A DNA stretch of 64,000 bases, from the NCBI RefSeq assembly GCF_000975265.2, contig NZ_CP083405.1:1798001-1862000 (forward strand). The letters are read 5' to 3'. Source of the DNA: Mycobacterium lepromatosis (GTDB taxonomy: Bacteria; Actinomycetota; Actinomycetes; Mycobacteriales; Mycobacteriaceae). The position numbers and the translations under genes are program-made. Every line of letters starts with the position of its first letter. The stretch's first letter is position 1. Shown here piece after piece: positions 21,188-30,042 of the stretch. Under the pieces are notes generated by a model that worked only from the letters and a program-made list of their open reading frames with translations, was not told the origin of the DNA and made no database searches.

Positions 21188-21778
21188 TCAATGCGGAGGT
21201 GGTGGGGCCGGAGTCGGCGCCTGGATTGGTGCCGGGCTAGTTACGCCCGATGCGTTTCCGAACGCTAGCAGCATGTCCGCGGTTCGCTTGGATAACTGCC
21301 AGCTCTGTTGCGGGGGCGAGAAGGGTGTGAACTCCATCGGGAACGAGAATACGCTGTTGTTCGTTTGGGCGATGTTGATACTGATAGTGGCCAGCACATC
21401 GGACGGATTCTTGTTTGACCATGCGATGTTGTTTGCCGCGAAGGTCATCGGCAAGTAGCCGTTGTCCCGCAATGCGTTGCTGAACTTGTCCAGGGTGACA
21501 GCGCTGTCAGGGGTTGCGCTTTCGATGAGAGGTACCTTGTCGATGCCCGGAATGTTGGGGTCGGCGAGCCGGCTAAGTACATCGGTAAGGACTTCCGGAG
21601 CCGGCAGGGCGGTAGCTGGCGGAGCAACAATTGAACTCGAAATGCTCGGGCAAGCGGATGGAATAGCCGACAATGATGTGCTGGATTTGCTATGTGCACA
21701 TCCCGAGCATCCGAGCACTGCTACGGTTGCGATAGCGCTCAGGGCGATGAAAAAGGTTCGGCGCGTCCAGCGCAACAC
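21188..21778 (-). CDS. lppK: Lipoprotein LppK
   Basis: A 196-residue putative lipoprotein equivalent to M. tuberculosis LppK (Rv2116). The N-terminus carries RR at 6-7, a hydrophobic core to residue 22 and a lipobox VLGC with Cys24 as the probable acylated residue; another Cys at 27 follows. The mature region is Ser/Ala/Pro rich, with a final proline-rich tail (APIQAPTPAPPPPH). No enzymatic motif is visible. It is probably co-transcribed with the DUF503 gene, and it is divergent from mpa across about 310 bp that contain a 17-bp tandem repeat. Confidence 0.87.
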   Translation of the reverse strand: MLRWTRRTFFIALSAIATVAVLGCSGCAHSKSSTSLSAIPSACPSISSSIVAPPATALPAPEVLTDVLSRLADPNIPGIDKVPLIESATPDSAVTLDKFSNALRDNGYLPMTFAANNIAWSNKNPSDVLATISINIAQTNNSVFSFPMEFTPFSPPQQSWQLSKRTADMLLAFGNASGVTSPAPIQAPTPAPPPPH

Positions 21779-21971
21779 GTTGGACTACGCGCCTACGCCG
21801 ACGGACTCCGGCATCAGGCTGGCGGGTGCAAGAGAAATCACATGGCCGGCACACGTGCCCCGGATGACAGCATGTGCCGCTATGCGTGTGGCGAGGTATT
21901 GTGTAGTCACGGCTGCCCTTTCGATTCGGCTTACTCAGCGCAGACATTACCAACGCTAACGGAGGCACGAC

Positions 21972-22005
21972 TTTAATTTTAATGGCGGTTTAATTTTAAT
22001 GGCGG
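21972..22005. repeat. 17-bp tandem duplication upstream of mpa
   Basis: TTTAATTTTAATGGCGG is present twice head to tail (21972-21988 and 21989-22005), 86 bp before the mpa start. It lies in the lppK-mpa divergent spacer, where promoter elements are expected. Confidence 0.92.
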
Positions 22006-22090
22006 CATTTCATTTCTGCGCACGAAGAGGCAATCGCCGGTAGCGTTGAAGTATTCGCCGTGCTATTTCGGTGCGGGAAAGGAGCGCAAG

Positions 22091-23920
22091 GTGGATGACT
22101 CAGAGCGTTCTGAAGCATTCAGCCCCCCTCGTGAAACGGGCATGTCCAGCGGCGATGCTGCTGAATTGGAACAACTACGACGCGAGGTAGCGGTGTTGCG
22201 CGAGCAACTCGAGCATACGGTTGAACCGCATGGGAGTGTCCGCTCTGCTCGCGATGTGCATCAACTCGAAGCTCGAATCGACTCGCTTGCGGCCCGTAAT
22301 TCTAAATTAATGGAAACTCTTAAAGAAGCCCGCCAACAACTGTTGGCGCTGCGTGAAGAAGTCGACCGGCTAGGACAGCCGCCCAGCGGTTACGGCGTGC
22401 TGCTGGCAGCTCACGACGATGAAACGGTCGATGTTTTCACGTCGGGTCGCAAGATGCGGCTCACGTGCTCACCCAATATTGAAGTCGCATCGTTGAGGAA
22501 AGGCCAGACCGTCCGGCTCAGCGAGGCCCTGACCGTTGTCGAAGCTGGCACCTTCGAGGCGGTTGGTGAGGTATCCATCTTGCGGGAAATCTTAGCGGAC
22601 GGTCACCGCGCCCTGGTCGTCGGCCACGCTGACGAGGAGCGCATCGTTTGGCTGGCTGAACCGCTGGTTGCCGAGGATTTGCTGGACGGCGTTCCTGGCG
22701 CCCTCAACGACGATAGCAGGCCGCACAAATTGCGTCCTGGCGACTCACTGTTGGTCGACCCCAAGGCCGGCTATGCTTTCGAACGTATACCCAAGGCCGA
22801 GGTTGAAGACTTGGTGTTGGAAGAAGTGCCCGATGTTAGCTATCAGGACATCGGCGGTCTGACTCGCCAGATCGAACAGATCCGCGATGCCGTGGAGCTG
22901 CCGTTCCTGCACAAGGAGTTGTACCGGGAGTACGCACTTCGCCCACCCAAAGGGGTGTTACTTTATGGCCCGCCTGGCTGTGGCAAGACACTGATCGCCA
23001 AGGCGGTGGCCAACTCGCTGGCCAAGAAGATGGCTGAGGTTCGCGGCGACGACGCACGCGAGGCCAAGTCATACTTCCTCAACATCAAAGGTCCCGAACT
23101 ACTGAACAAGTTCGTCGGCGAGACTGAGCGACACATCCGGCTGATCTTCCAGCGCGCGAGAGAGAAGGCGTCGGAAGGAACGCCGGTGATCGTGTTTTTC
23201 GACGAGATGGACTCGATTTTTCGCACCCGCGGCACCGGTGTCTCCTCGGATGTCGAAACAACCGTGGTGCCGCAGCTACTCAGCGAGATCGACGGGGTAG
23301 AAGGCCTCGAGAACGTCATCGTGATCGGCGCCTCCAACCGCGAAGACATGATCGACCCCGCGATCCTGCGGCCCGGGCGTCTCGACGTGAAGATCAAGAT
23401 TGAGCGGCCCGATGCCGAGGCGGCGCAAGACATCTACTCGAAGTACCTGACCGAGGCGCTGCCGGTGCATGCCGACGACCTCACCGAGTTCGATGGTGAT
23501 CGTGCGGCTTGCATCAAGGCTATGATCGAAAAGGTTGTCGACCGGATGTATGCTGAGATCGATGACAATCGGTTCCTGGAAGTCACCTACGCCAACGGGG
23601 ATAAGGAAGTCATGTACTTCAAGGACTTCAATTCTGGGGCGATGATTCAAAACGTCGTAGACCGCGCCAAGAAGAACGCCATCAAGTCGGTGCTGGAGAC
23701 TGGTCAACCCGGGCTGCGAATTCAACATCTGCTCGACTCGATCGTTGACGAGTTCGCTGAAAATGAAGATCTGCCCAACACCACCAATCCCGATGACTGG
23801 GCGCGGATTTCGGGCAAGAAGGGTGAGCGGATCGTCTACATTCGCACTTTGGTGACTGGTAAGAGTTCGAGCGCCAGCCGGGCAATTGATACCGAATCCA
23901 ACCTCGGTCAGTACCTGTAG
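22091..23920 (+). CDS. mpa: Mycobacterial proteasomal AAA+ ATPase Mpa (ARC)
   Basis: A hexameric unfoldase that recognises pupylated proteins through an N-terminal coiled coil and feeds them to the 20S proteasome. The GTG at 22091 is preceded by AAAGGAG (22078-22084) and gives 609 residues, equal to M. tuberculosis Mpa. The open frame extends 15 codons upstream without conservation. Order of parts: coiled coil (about 20-95), OB-fold interdomain, Walker A GPPGCGKT (293-300), Walker [11 protein letters not shown], arginine-finger region [17 protein letters not shown], and the C-terminal GQYL tail that docks to the proteasome alpha ring. All are intact. In M. tuberculosis dop, pup, prcB and prcA follow within a few kb; here they do not. 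Confidence 0.97.
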   Translation: MDDSERSEAFSPPRETGMSSGDAAELEQLRREVAVLREQLEHTVEPHGSVRSARDVHQLEARIDSLAARNSKLMETLKEARQQLLALREEVDRLGQPPSGYGVLLAAHDDETVDVFTSGRKMRLTCSPNIEVASLRKGQTVRLSEALTVVEAGTFEAVGEVSILREILADGHRALVVGHADEERIVWLAEPLVAEDLLDGVPGALNDDSRPHKLRPGDSLLVDPKAGYAFERIPKAEVEDLVLEEVPDVSYQDIGGLTRQIEQIRDAVELPFLHKELYREYALRPPKGVLLYGPPGCGKTLIAKAVANSLAKKMAEVRGDDAREAKSYFLNIKGPELLNKFVGETERHIRLIFQRAREKASEGTPVIVFFDEMDSIFRTRGTGVSSDVETTVVPQLLSEIDGVEGLENVIVIGASNREDMIDPAILRPGRLDVKIKIERPDAEAAQDIYSKYLTEALPVHADDLTEFDGDRAACIKAMIEKVVDRMYAEIDDNRFLEVTYANGDKEVMYFKDFNSGAMIQNVVDRAKKNAIKSVLETGQPGLRIQHLLDSIVDEFAENEDLPNTTNPDDWARISGKKGERIVYIRTLVTGKSSSASRAIDTESNLGQYL

Positions 23921-24108
23921 GCATGGGCGTTGAGGTCCGTCGGTCTTTCGCGCGTAGCAGTTGGACAGATTGTCCTGCAAGACGTGGGCTGACGGGGTTC
24001 CCGTGTCCACGTTCAACGGGTCCGTTAAGCACACGCGACTGGTAGGTCCATCTGGCTGACAGGTTGATCCTGCCGCCCAGCCCGGGTCGGTCAGCTCTAT
24101 TGAGAGGT

Positions 24109-24261
24109 TAGGGCAGACAGCCCTGACTGAAGGTCTTTATCACCCAGCGTTGTCCCTCAGGATCGATCAGTTCGTAGATTTCTTCGCCGGCACTGAAGAC
24201 GAAGACGGTGGTGCAGCTCACCTGATTAACGGTGTAGAGTGCGGCGGGGGTGGGGTCATCG
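24109..24261 (-). pseudogene. C-terminal fragment of an unidentified conserved protein
   Basis: A minus-strand frame without stops encodes about 45 residues. It includes VFVFSAGEEIYELIDPEGQR and then WVIKTFSQ before a stop near 24109. This has the look of a genuine folded-protein end, and I recall similar vYELtdPdG..YvMQsYs endings in conserved hypothetical proteins. Upstream (24270-24530) the frame breaks up. I cannot name the family. Confidence 0.4.
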
Positions 24262-25862
24262 AGGACAGCAAGATACATAGACTGCTGGATCAGCTCGATC
24301 CCCCCGAAAGTCTTTCGCGGCCAGTAGGCCCTTTCGACTCCCTTTTGATGCTATTCATCAGGCCAGTAGCGCGGACCGTTGCTCAGGGTGGTGGCCGCAT
24401 CCTTTTAGAAGGAGATGGCCTGAGCGTCCAACGCCGACCACAGTTAGGCAGGATAGGCGTTGAACGAGAAGTGATTGTAGGCGGTGGTTTTGGGCCTGTA
24501 TCACCTGGGGTCACGAGAAGCAATTCGCCATAAATATTTTCTAGGTAAGTTTAGGTGCCGGTTCGCGCATCTTCATCAGCCGGTACCAGGGGTGGAAGTA
24601 ATCGTTGACCTCAACGGTGAGGAATGGACCGACGAGCGAGCGGATGGTTACTCCCTGGATGCTTCATCGATATACAGTTCAACATGCGCATTTCTGATCT
24701 CGAGTTCGAGGATGGTCGGATAGCCGCATTGATATCAACTGAGGGCCGCAGATTAGCTTGCAACTATGTTATTACTCCTCGCCTTATCCGACGTTGCGCG
24801 AAATGGCCAAAGTAGGTCGTGTCAAACAACGCCTTTCGCATTTCTCGCAGTAAGCATACCATTGCGCTTGAGTGGTCGAACGGAATGCAATGTTTCTTGC
24901 ACGACATTCCCGAAATGGCCTTTATTTATCCGCCCGGAAGTTATCGGTACGTATTTTGAAAGCGAGTGGGTTATGAATCTCCATTCTTAAGGGAGAAGGC
25001 TTCTAGAAAAGTTAACCTGCTGGAAGGAAACCAAATAGTTCTTTCGATAACTTGGAGTGATATGGATAAGCCCAGTCCGGTTTTCCATCGGCTGGTAAGC
25101 GCATTTACGCCAGATGCAATCCTGGCTGAGTGCTACGGATACTTGGTGCGTGAATCCGTGAATCATCATAGTTGCCTTGCTGGTTTGGTTTTGTGTGGTT
25201 GAGGGGTGTGGTGGGTTATGTGGTGGGGATCGGTGGTGTGGGTTGTGTTGGTGGTTTAGGGTTGGTCGCGGCGTAGGTGGGCTGCTTGCAAGGGCCGCCG
25301 AGTAGTTGGTGTTGGTCACCGGCCGCGACATCGAAGCTGGCGATGCTGGGGGTGCGTCTGGTGTGGCGGGTGGCCGGGGATCAGTTGCGCTTTTCTGGTG
25401 ATGTGTTAGCCCGCCACGCGCACAAGTCACCAGATCACGCCGTGGATGGCTTTTATCTTCCTTCCGCGGTCGATCCCCACAAAAAGTCAAGTACTGCCCT
25501 AGGCTAGAGCACCGCCGTACGCGTCATCACCGGCTGCGAGGTCATCGACGAACTGTGAAACCAACACGGCACCAACACAGCCGGGGGCACACCGGCTGGC
25601 CGAGGGCCGGTGAACAAACAGACACCCCACAGCCATAGCATGCACCCGAAAGCGCCCCCAACACCCAGCGCCAACAAGATCTAGGCTAGCCCACCAAACT
25701 CCCGACCGTATCGGCCAGCGATGGCACACCAGAACACTACTTCACCTGCCACCTATGAAACCGACCAACAATTCCTGCCACAAACACCAACACCCCCGGC
25801 CACCACACAACAACAACGGCTCGGGCGAGCAGTTCAGGTGCACCAAATGCGGCAGTGACCAA
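24262..25862. other. Eroded interval at the mpa/aftC synteny junction
   Basis: No intact gene. A plus-strand frame at 24484-24723 contains GVEVIVDLNGEEWTDERADG, which looks coding-derived but is unassigned. From about 24830 to 25190 base composition falls toward AT. A GT-rich strand-biased stretch follows at 25185-25265, then GC-rich frames to 25860 with no recognised family. I saw no remnant of dop, pup, prcB or prcA. Confidence 0.5.
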
Positions 25863-26190
25863 GCCAGCGAACACGTTGCCAAGGTTGCTTTGGCAATTTG
25901 CTCGTAGCACTTCGGTGCGGGTAATTTCCAGTGAGCTATCGGAACGCGGGGGTACGATATCCGAGCGCGACGGGTCGAAGACCGATGACAAGCTGCAGCT
26001 TGAGTTGAATTTCTTTGGGTTGCAGAAAAATTCAGAGTAGTAGGCTCGGCATTGGTAGAAGATCTGAGGCTTGGTGTCGGTGTACTCGCCGGTGATATGG
26101 TGGCTTGGCACAGGCGCGTCGAAGCAAATCGAACTCCTGCGAGCTGGAATTCTTACGCCACTCGTGGTCGGAGAATTCAAGCTTCGGACT
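25863..26190 (-). pseudogene. msrB: Peptide methionine-R-sulfoxide reductase MsrB pseudogene, 3'-truncated
   Basis: Minus-strand reading gives LEFSDHEWRKNSSSQEFDLL, then after a frameshift GEYTDTKPQIFYQCRAYYSE and FDPSRSDIVPPRSD, ending EVLRANCQSNLGNVFAG. This follows MsrB closely. One cysteine of the first zinc CxxC is replaced (CRAYYSE in place of CRACGAE), and the terminal RYCINS block with the catalytic cysteine is absent. Past 25863 the frame continues into an unrelated hydrophobic sequence. The place immediately downstream of aftC equals Rv2674 in M. tuberculosis. Confidence 0.8.
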
Positions 26191-26268
26191 AGATAATTTG
26201 CGTCACGACTCCTTGTCGTTCCGTCTCCCGTAGGTGGGTGGTATCTTCATTGCATTGTTGCTGACACG

Positions 26269-27591
26269 CTATGCATTCACGCTACGGCGCTCCCGCTCTG
26301 CCGTCAGCCACGCTGGATCAATGCCTTGATCCAGCCTATTTTCGGCTTTGGCGTCTAGATAGCGGAAGCACAGCACCGTGGACACCACGATCAGTAGCAG
26401 TGACCAGCCGTAGGTGATCTTCAGATATTCCAGCGCCCGGCCATAGCGCATCCAGTTGAACAGCAGCCAGCGGTCCAGCGTCAAAAAGCCGTAGATTCCC
26501 AGCCAAGCTGGCCAGCTGCGGATCAGGGAGTTTGGCAGCACCACCGTCATTAGGAACGGGAACAACATCATCGAATAGTAGCCCTGCGCTAGCGACAGCA
26601 CTAACCACGACCACAGCAACAACACCCCCGCCGAGCAAGTGAACCAGAACAGTGGATCGCGGGTGCGATAGTATCGGTTTAGCAGCCACAAGCTAGAAAT
26701 GGCTAACGCTGTGAACAATAGCCTCAGGAACACGATCAGCCAAGTGGGCAGGCCGAAGTAGACGCCGTTGCCCTCGATTGAGCTGTTGAAGTAGTCGCGG
26801 GTACCCAAGATGTAGGGCACTGTGCGTGTGAAGAAATCCATCGGGTGGCTCACCAACGGTAGCGCAGCGAGGTTGATGGCCACGGGAAGTGCGATTGCAG
26901 GCACTAGTGCCTGCCACTGACGATTCAGCAGTGGCAGCCATAGCAGGGGGCCGAGCAGCGGTTTGAGCACCAGCGTCAACCCGATCGCGCCGCCGGCCCA
27001 CCACTGATGGCTAACCGTCTTGGTTTCGGAACCGTTGATCAGCCACCACAAAAACAGCACCTCTAGCAGAAGTATGCAGCCGTTGATGTTGGTGAACACC
27101 AGTGTGTTGGTCACGGTTTCGGTGCAGAACATGGCCAGCAGCAGGGCGGGTGCGGCCACCGAGGACAGTGTGTACTTGAACAACCGCAGCATCAGATACC
27201 AGGCGATCAGGATGGCTACGGTGTTGATCAGTATGAACAGATAGCGTGACAGTGCAAATGGCAGATATCCGAACGGCGCCATCAGCAGTGTGCCGCCGGG
27301 TGGGTAAAGGTAGTGCGGGTCGACGTAGTCGAAGTGCTCATTGTATATATCCCAGCCGTGCCGAAAGTTCAACACCGCACGGTAGACCGGTTTGAAATCG
27401 TCGGTAATGTTGCCGTTGGTCGTGATGACGGTGCTGCGGTGGAGCACCGAAAGAATGGCCGTTGGCCACAATGCTGACCGCACGATCGTCGCTGTGCTCG
27501 GTGCGTGGGTGCGGGGACGGAATATGGCCAGCAACCAAGCGCGCAAGCCGGATTGGGTCGAGTCAGCTGCTGTCATCAGCGCACCGTACAC
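26269..27591 (-). CDS. aftC: Alpha-(1->3)-arabinofuranosyltransferase AftC
   Basis: A 440-residue GT-C membrane glycosyltransferase (GT87-type). It adds alpha-1,3 branches of arabinose from decaprenylphosphoryl-arabinose to arabinogalactan and lipoarabinomannan. About ten hydrophobic helices are visible. The first periplasmic loop carries the essential acidic motif TDDFKPVYRAV and then YPPGGTLLMAPFGYLPF. It closely parallels Rv2673. The start is 19 bp downstream of the hydrolase-like gene stop, so the two are co-transcribed from ribD. The C-terminal tail (DQGIDPAWLTAERERR) is cytosolic. Its retention fits the essential cell-wall pathway. Confidence 0.95.
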   Translation of the reverse strand: MYGALMTAADSTQSGLRAWLLAIFRPRTHAPSTATIVRSALWPTAILSVLHRSTVITTNGNITDDFKPVYRAVLNFRHGWDIYNEHFDYVDPHYLYPPGGTLLMAPFGYLPFALSRYLFILINTVAILIAWYLMLRLFKYTLSSVAAPALLLAMFCTETVTNTLVFTNINGCILLLEVLFLWWLINGSETKTVSHQWWAGGAIGLTLVLKPLLGPLLWLPLLNRQWQALVPAIALPVAINLAALPLVSHPMDFFTRTVPYILGTRDYFNSSIEGNGVYFGLPTWLIVFLRLLFTALAISSLWLLNRYYRTRDPLFWFTCSAGVLLLWSWLVLSLAQGYYSMMLFPFLMTVVLPNSLIRSWPAWLGIYGFLTLDRWLLFNWMRYGRALEYLKITYGWSLLLIVVSTVLCFRYLDAKAENRLDQGIDPAWLTAERERRSVNA

Positions 27592-27610
27592 CGGAGCTGG
27601 GACACAAGTA

Positions 27611-29170
27611 TCAGGCGGGACAGTAGGTGTCGGTTGCGGGCAGCTTGCCGCTTGTTAGATAGCCCATGATGGGCTGGACTGCACAGGCCGAATAGATGCT
27701 TGCGCCATGGCCGATGCCCTGCCACATTACCCGTTTGCTGGCGGCGTTGGCGTTAATAATGGTGGCCGCCGTTGCGGTGACCCCTTCAAAGCCCACGATC
27801 GGGTCGTTTTGTACATCCAGTACCATGACGTCGATCTTGAGGTCCTTTGGCGGTTGTGGCGTTGTACCTGTGGGCCAGTGCACACATTTGACCAAGTTGA
27901 GTGCGCCGACCGTGCCGAACTCGGGATACAGCTTCCCCCACGCGACGACCAGTTCACGAATGCGGTTGGGTGTCGGGCGGTTGAGTGCGTCGCTGCATTC
28001 GCTGACAAATTGGCCGTCTGAATCCTGCGTGGCATCGGAGCGGTGGATCAAGTTGGTTAACGGGTTGGCGTCGCCGCTGCGGGCGGCCGCGAGGGCGTTA
28101 GCCAGGTTCATGGTCGTGCCGACCCGGTCGTCTGAAGGAAAACCCAAAGAGACGGTAATAGCGTTGGTTACTGCGGCCACCGATGCGCCCCCAGGCCCTT
28201 TACCGGTGCGGGCGGTAGCCAGCAGCGCGGTGACGGCGCCCTTCGGATCAGGTCCTAGCGTACATTTCACCGCAACGCATTGTGCGGCGAACGTATCGAG
28301 CGCGGCCTGCTGGCCTTTGACTTGTTGCTCGGCGGCAGCTTCGGTCTTGATCCCCAATGCAATCGGTGAGTCGAGAATCAACCTCGCGACTCGGTCGGGA
28401 CGCGACGCAGCGTAGGCCAATGTTACCTCGGCCCCGTTGCCGATCCCGACCAGCGCGAGCGCGGGTACGTCCCAGAGGACGCGCAGTCGCTCAATATCGG
28501 AGGCGGCGTGTGAGTTGTCGTAGGCGGAGACTCCTGGCGCGATGGCGTCGGTGCAGTTGGTGGTGGCGGTGTTTGAAATGTCGGAAAGGTTAGCCACGGG
28601 ATCGTCGCCGGACTCGAACTGTGCCTGGTCGCGCATCTCTTGTCGATCGTAGTGGTCGCGGCAGTCGATCGGGCTCGACATGCCCATGCCGCGTCGGTCG
28701 ACCGCGACGATGGGATGAGCGCGGACCACTTCAGCGCCCGAGCGTGACAGCCAGACCGGTAGCTGCGCCGACGACGGCAGGTCAGAACCGGTGGTGAACA
28801 CCAGTGGGCCTGCGTCGCGTGGTGTTTGCCTGGAGCGGGCGCGGACTGCGCCAATGGTCACGGTCCCAGGGCTACCGTTGACCGGGTCGAGGTCGGAGTC
28901 GTAGTTCGCACATTCCAACTGTATGCCGGGTGCTGCCGCGATCCCGGCATCTCCGAATAGCCGTGACGTGCAATCTTGCCACGACAAGTCCTTTTTGGGT
29001 GCAGCGATCAGCGGCGGCCCGGTGACCGGTGGGATGGTGGCATCTGCGCCTTGCGGTCGAGCACCGGAATTGGTGACAAACCGCGGGTTAGCGGCTAGAC
29101 CCGGGACACAACCGACCAGCAATGCGGTCACAGCAACCAAAATCGTGGCGGACGTGGTGTGCCGACGCAT
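27611..29170 (-). CDS. Exported alpha/beta-hydrolase-like lipoprotein (Rv2672-like)
   Basis: A 519-residue protein starting at the ATG at 29170 (MRRHTTSATILVAVTALLVG); the longer open frame to 29299 overlaps ribD and is not conserved. A lipobox-like LVGC gives Cys21 as the probable lipidation site. The fold is that of the tripeptidyl-aminopeptidase-type alpha/beta hydrolases with a C-terminal TAP-like part. However, the nucleophile elbow reads GIGNG (242-246), so Gly244 stands where GxSxG enzymes have serine. A plausible acid (LDVQNDP) and histidine (GIGHGAS) are near the C-terminus. Annotated elsewhere as a possible secreted protease; the sequence questions that activity. Confidence 0.85.
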   Translation of the reverse strand: MRRHTTSATILVAVTALLVGCVPGLAANPRFVTNSGARPQGADATIPPVTGPPLIAAPKKDLSWQDCTSRLFGDAGIAAAPGIQLECANYDSDLDPVNGSPGTVTIGAVRARSRQTPRDAGPLVFTTGSDLPSSAQLPVWLSRSGAEVVRAHPIVAVDRRGMGMSSPIDCRDHYDRQEMRDQAQFESGDDPVANLSDISNTATTNCTDAIAPGVSAYDNSHAASDIERLRVLWDVPALALVGIGNGAEVTLAYAASRPDRVARLILDSPIALGIKTEAAAEQQVKGQQAALDTFAAQCVAVKCTLGPDPKGAVTALLATARTGKGPGGASVAAVTNAITVSLGFPSDDRVGTTMNLANALAAARSGDANPLTNLIHRSDATQDSDGQFVSECSDALNRPTPNRIRELVVAWGKLYPEFGTVGALNLVKCVHWPTGTTPQPPKDLKIDVMVLDVQNDPIVGFEGVTATAATIINANAASKRVMWQGIGHGASIYSACAVQPIMGYLTSGKLPATDTYCPA

Positions 29171-29201
29171 GCCGACCACAGTAGCCACTCTCGCCGCCTG
29201 G

Positions 29202-30008
29202 TCAGGCCTTGACGTAGCGAGTGTAAAGATAGCCGGCATCGTCAGTGAGAACGTGGGCACAGCGCATTCGGGCGAGTAGCTGGTCCGGGCACGTCGCAAT
29301 ACGTTGTGCCCGGCCGCCCACTATCAAGGGTGCTATGGTCAGACACAGCTCGTCGAGCATGCCGCGCTGGATAAACGAGCCGAGCAGCATCGGCCCTCCT
29401 TCGGTCAGCACCCGGCACAGACCACGAGCCTTTAGGGCCGCTAATATGGCAGTCTCGTCGACCTTGCTGGGATCGTCGCCAGAGCAGCTGACCACGTTGG
29501 CAAGATCAGCGAACTGCGGGCCTAGCGCCCTGGCAGTCTTCGTGCAGGTGAGCACCAGTGGTGCTACTTCGTTCTGGGTAAATACCGCCATATTTCGATC
29601 CAGCCGCCCCGACTTTGTGACGATCGCTAGTTGGGGGACTTCACTTTGGCCGCGGGCCTGCCGCTGCTGGCGCTTGGTTACCGGCAGGTGTACACCGGAA
29701 TAGCTCTCGATCCGTACGGTGCCCGCGCCGACGACGACCACATCGGCGAGTTCGCGCAGCATGTTGAACACAAATCGGTCGCCTGGCCCTGCCATGGCGC
29801 CGGTCCTACCGTCGGCGGTAGCACTGCCGTCCATACTGGTGATGAAGTTTGCCCGTACCCACACGCCGTCGCGTTCCGACGGATAGCCGTAGAGCTGGGG
29901 GAGTTCATCTTCGTCGAGGTGGCGCCCAGAGGTGAGCATTAACAGCGGCGTCTGGGCGGCTCGGCCAGCGGTGGTGCTGGCTGCTGTACCGGTTTCAAAG
30001 TCGGACAT
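29202..30008 (-). CDS. ribD: RibD C-terminal-domain reductase (Rv2671-like)
   Basis: A 268-residue NADPH-dependent reductase of the RibD_C/DHFR-like fold. In M. tuberculosis Rv2671 can act as a dihydrofolate-reductase analogue and is linked to para-aminosalicylate resistance, rather than being a full deaminase-reductase. Motifs seen: ANFITSMDGSATADGRTGAM, the RFVFNMLRELADVVVVGAGT segment, LTEGGPMLLGSFI and LCLTIAPLIVGG. No zinc-deaminase domain is present. It heads a minus-strand operon with the hydrolase-like gene (31-bp gap) and aftC, and it is divergent from the ATPase gene 34 bp away. Confidence 0.9.
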   Translation of the reverse strand: MSDFETGTAASTTAGRAAQTPLLMLTSGRHLDEDELPQLYGYPSERDGVWVRANFITSMDGSATADGRTGAMAGPGDRFVFNMLRELADVVVVGAGTVRIESYSGVHLPVTKRQQRQARGQSEVPQLAIVTKSGRLDRNMAVFTQNEVAPLVLTCTKTARALGPQFADLANVVSCSGDDPSKVDETAILAALKARGLCRVLTEGGPMLLGSFIQRGMLDELCLTIAPLIVGGRAQRIATCPDQLLARMRCAHVLTDDAGYLYTRYVKA

Positions 30009-30042
30009 CTGTTTGATTGCAGCACGTTGCTACACTTCCTGT

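Noticed and set aside
23276..24034. 252-codon minus-strand frame opposite the end of mpa
   Set aside because: Mirror frame of the AAA domain; its composition is the complement of mpa codons and nothing in it resembles Dop, Pup or a proteasome subunit.
25185..25265. GT-rich stretch as a possible structured regulatory element or PGRS-type repeat
   Set aside because: No periodic unit or conserved flanking gene; it looks like strand-biased eroded DNA.
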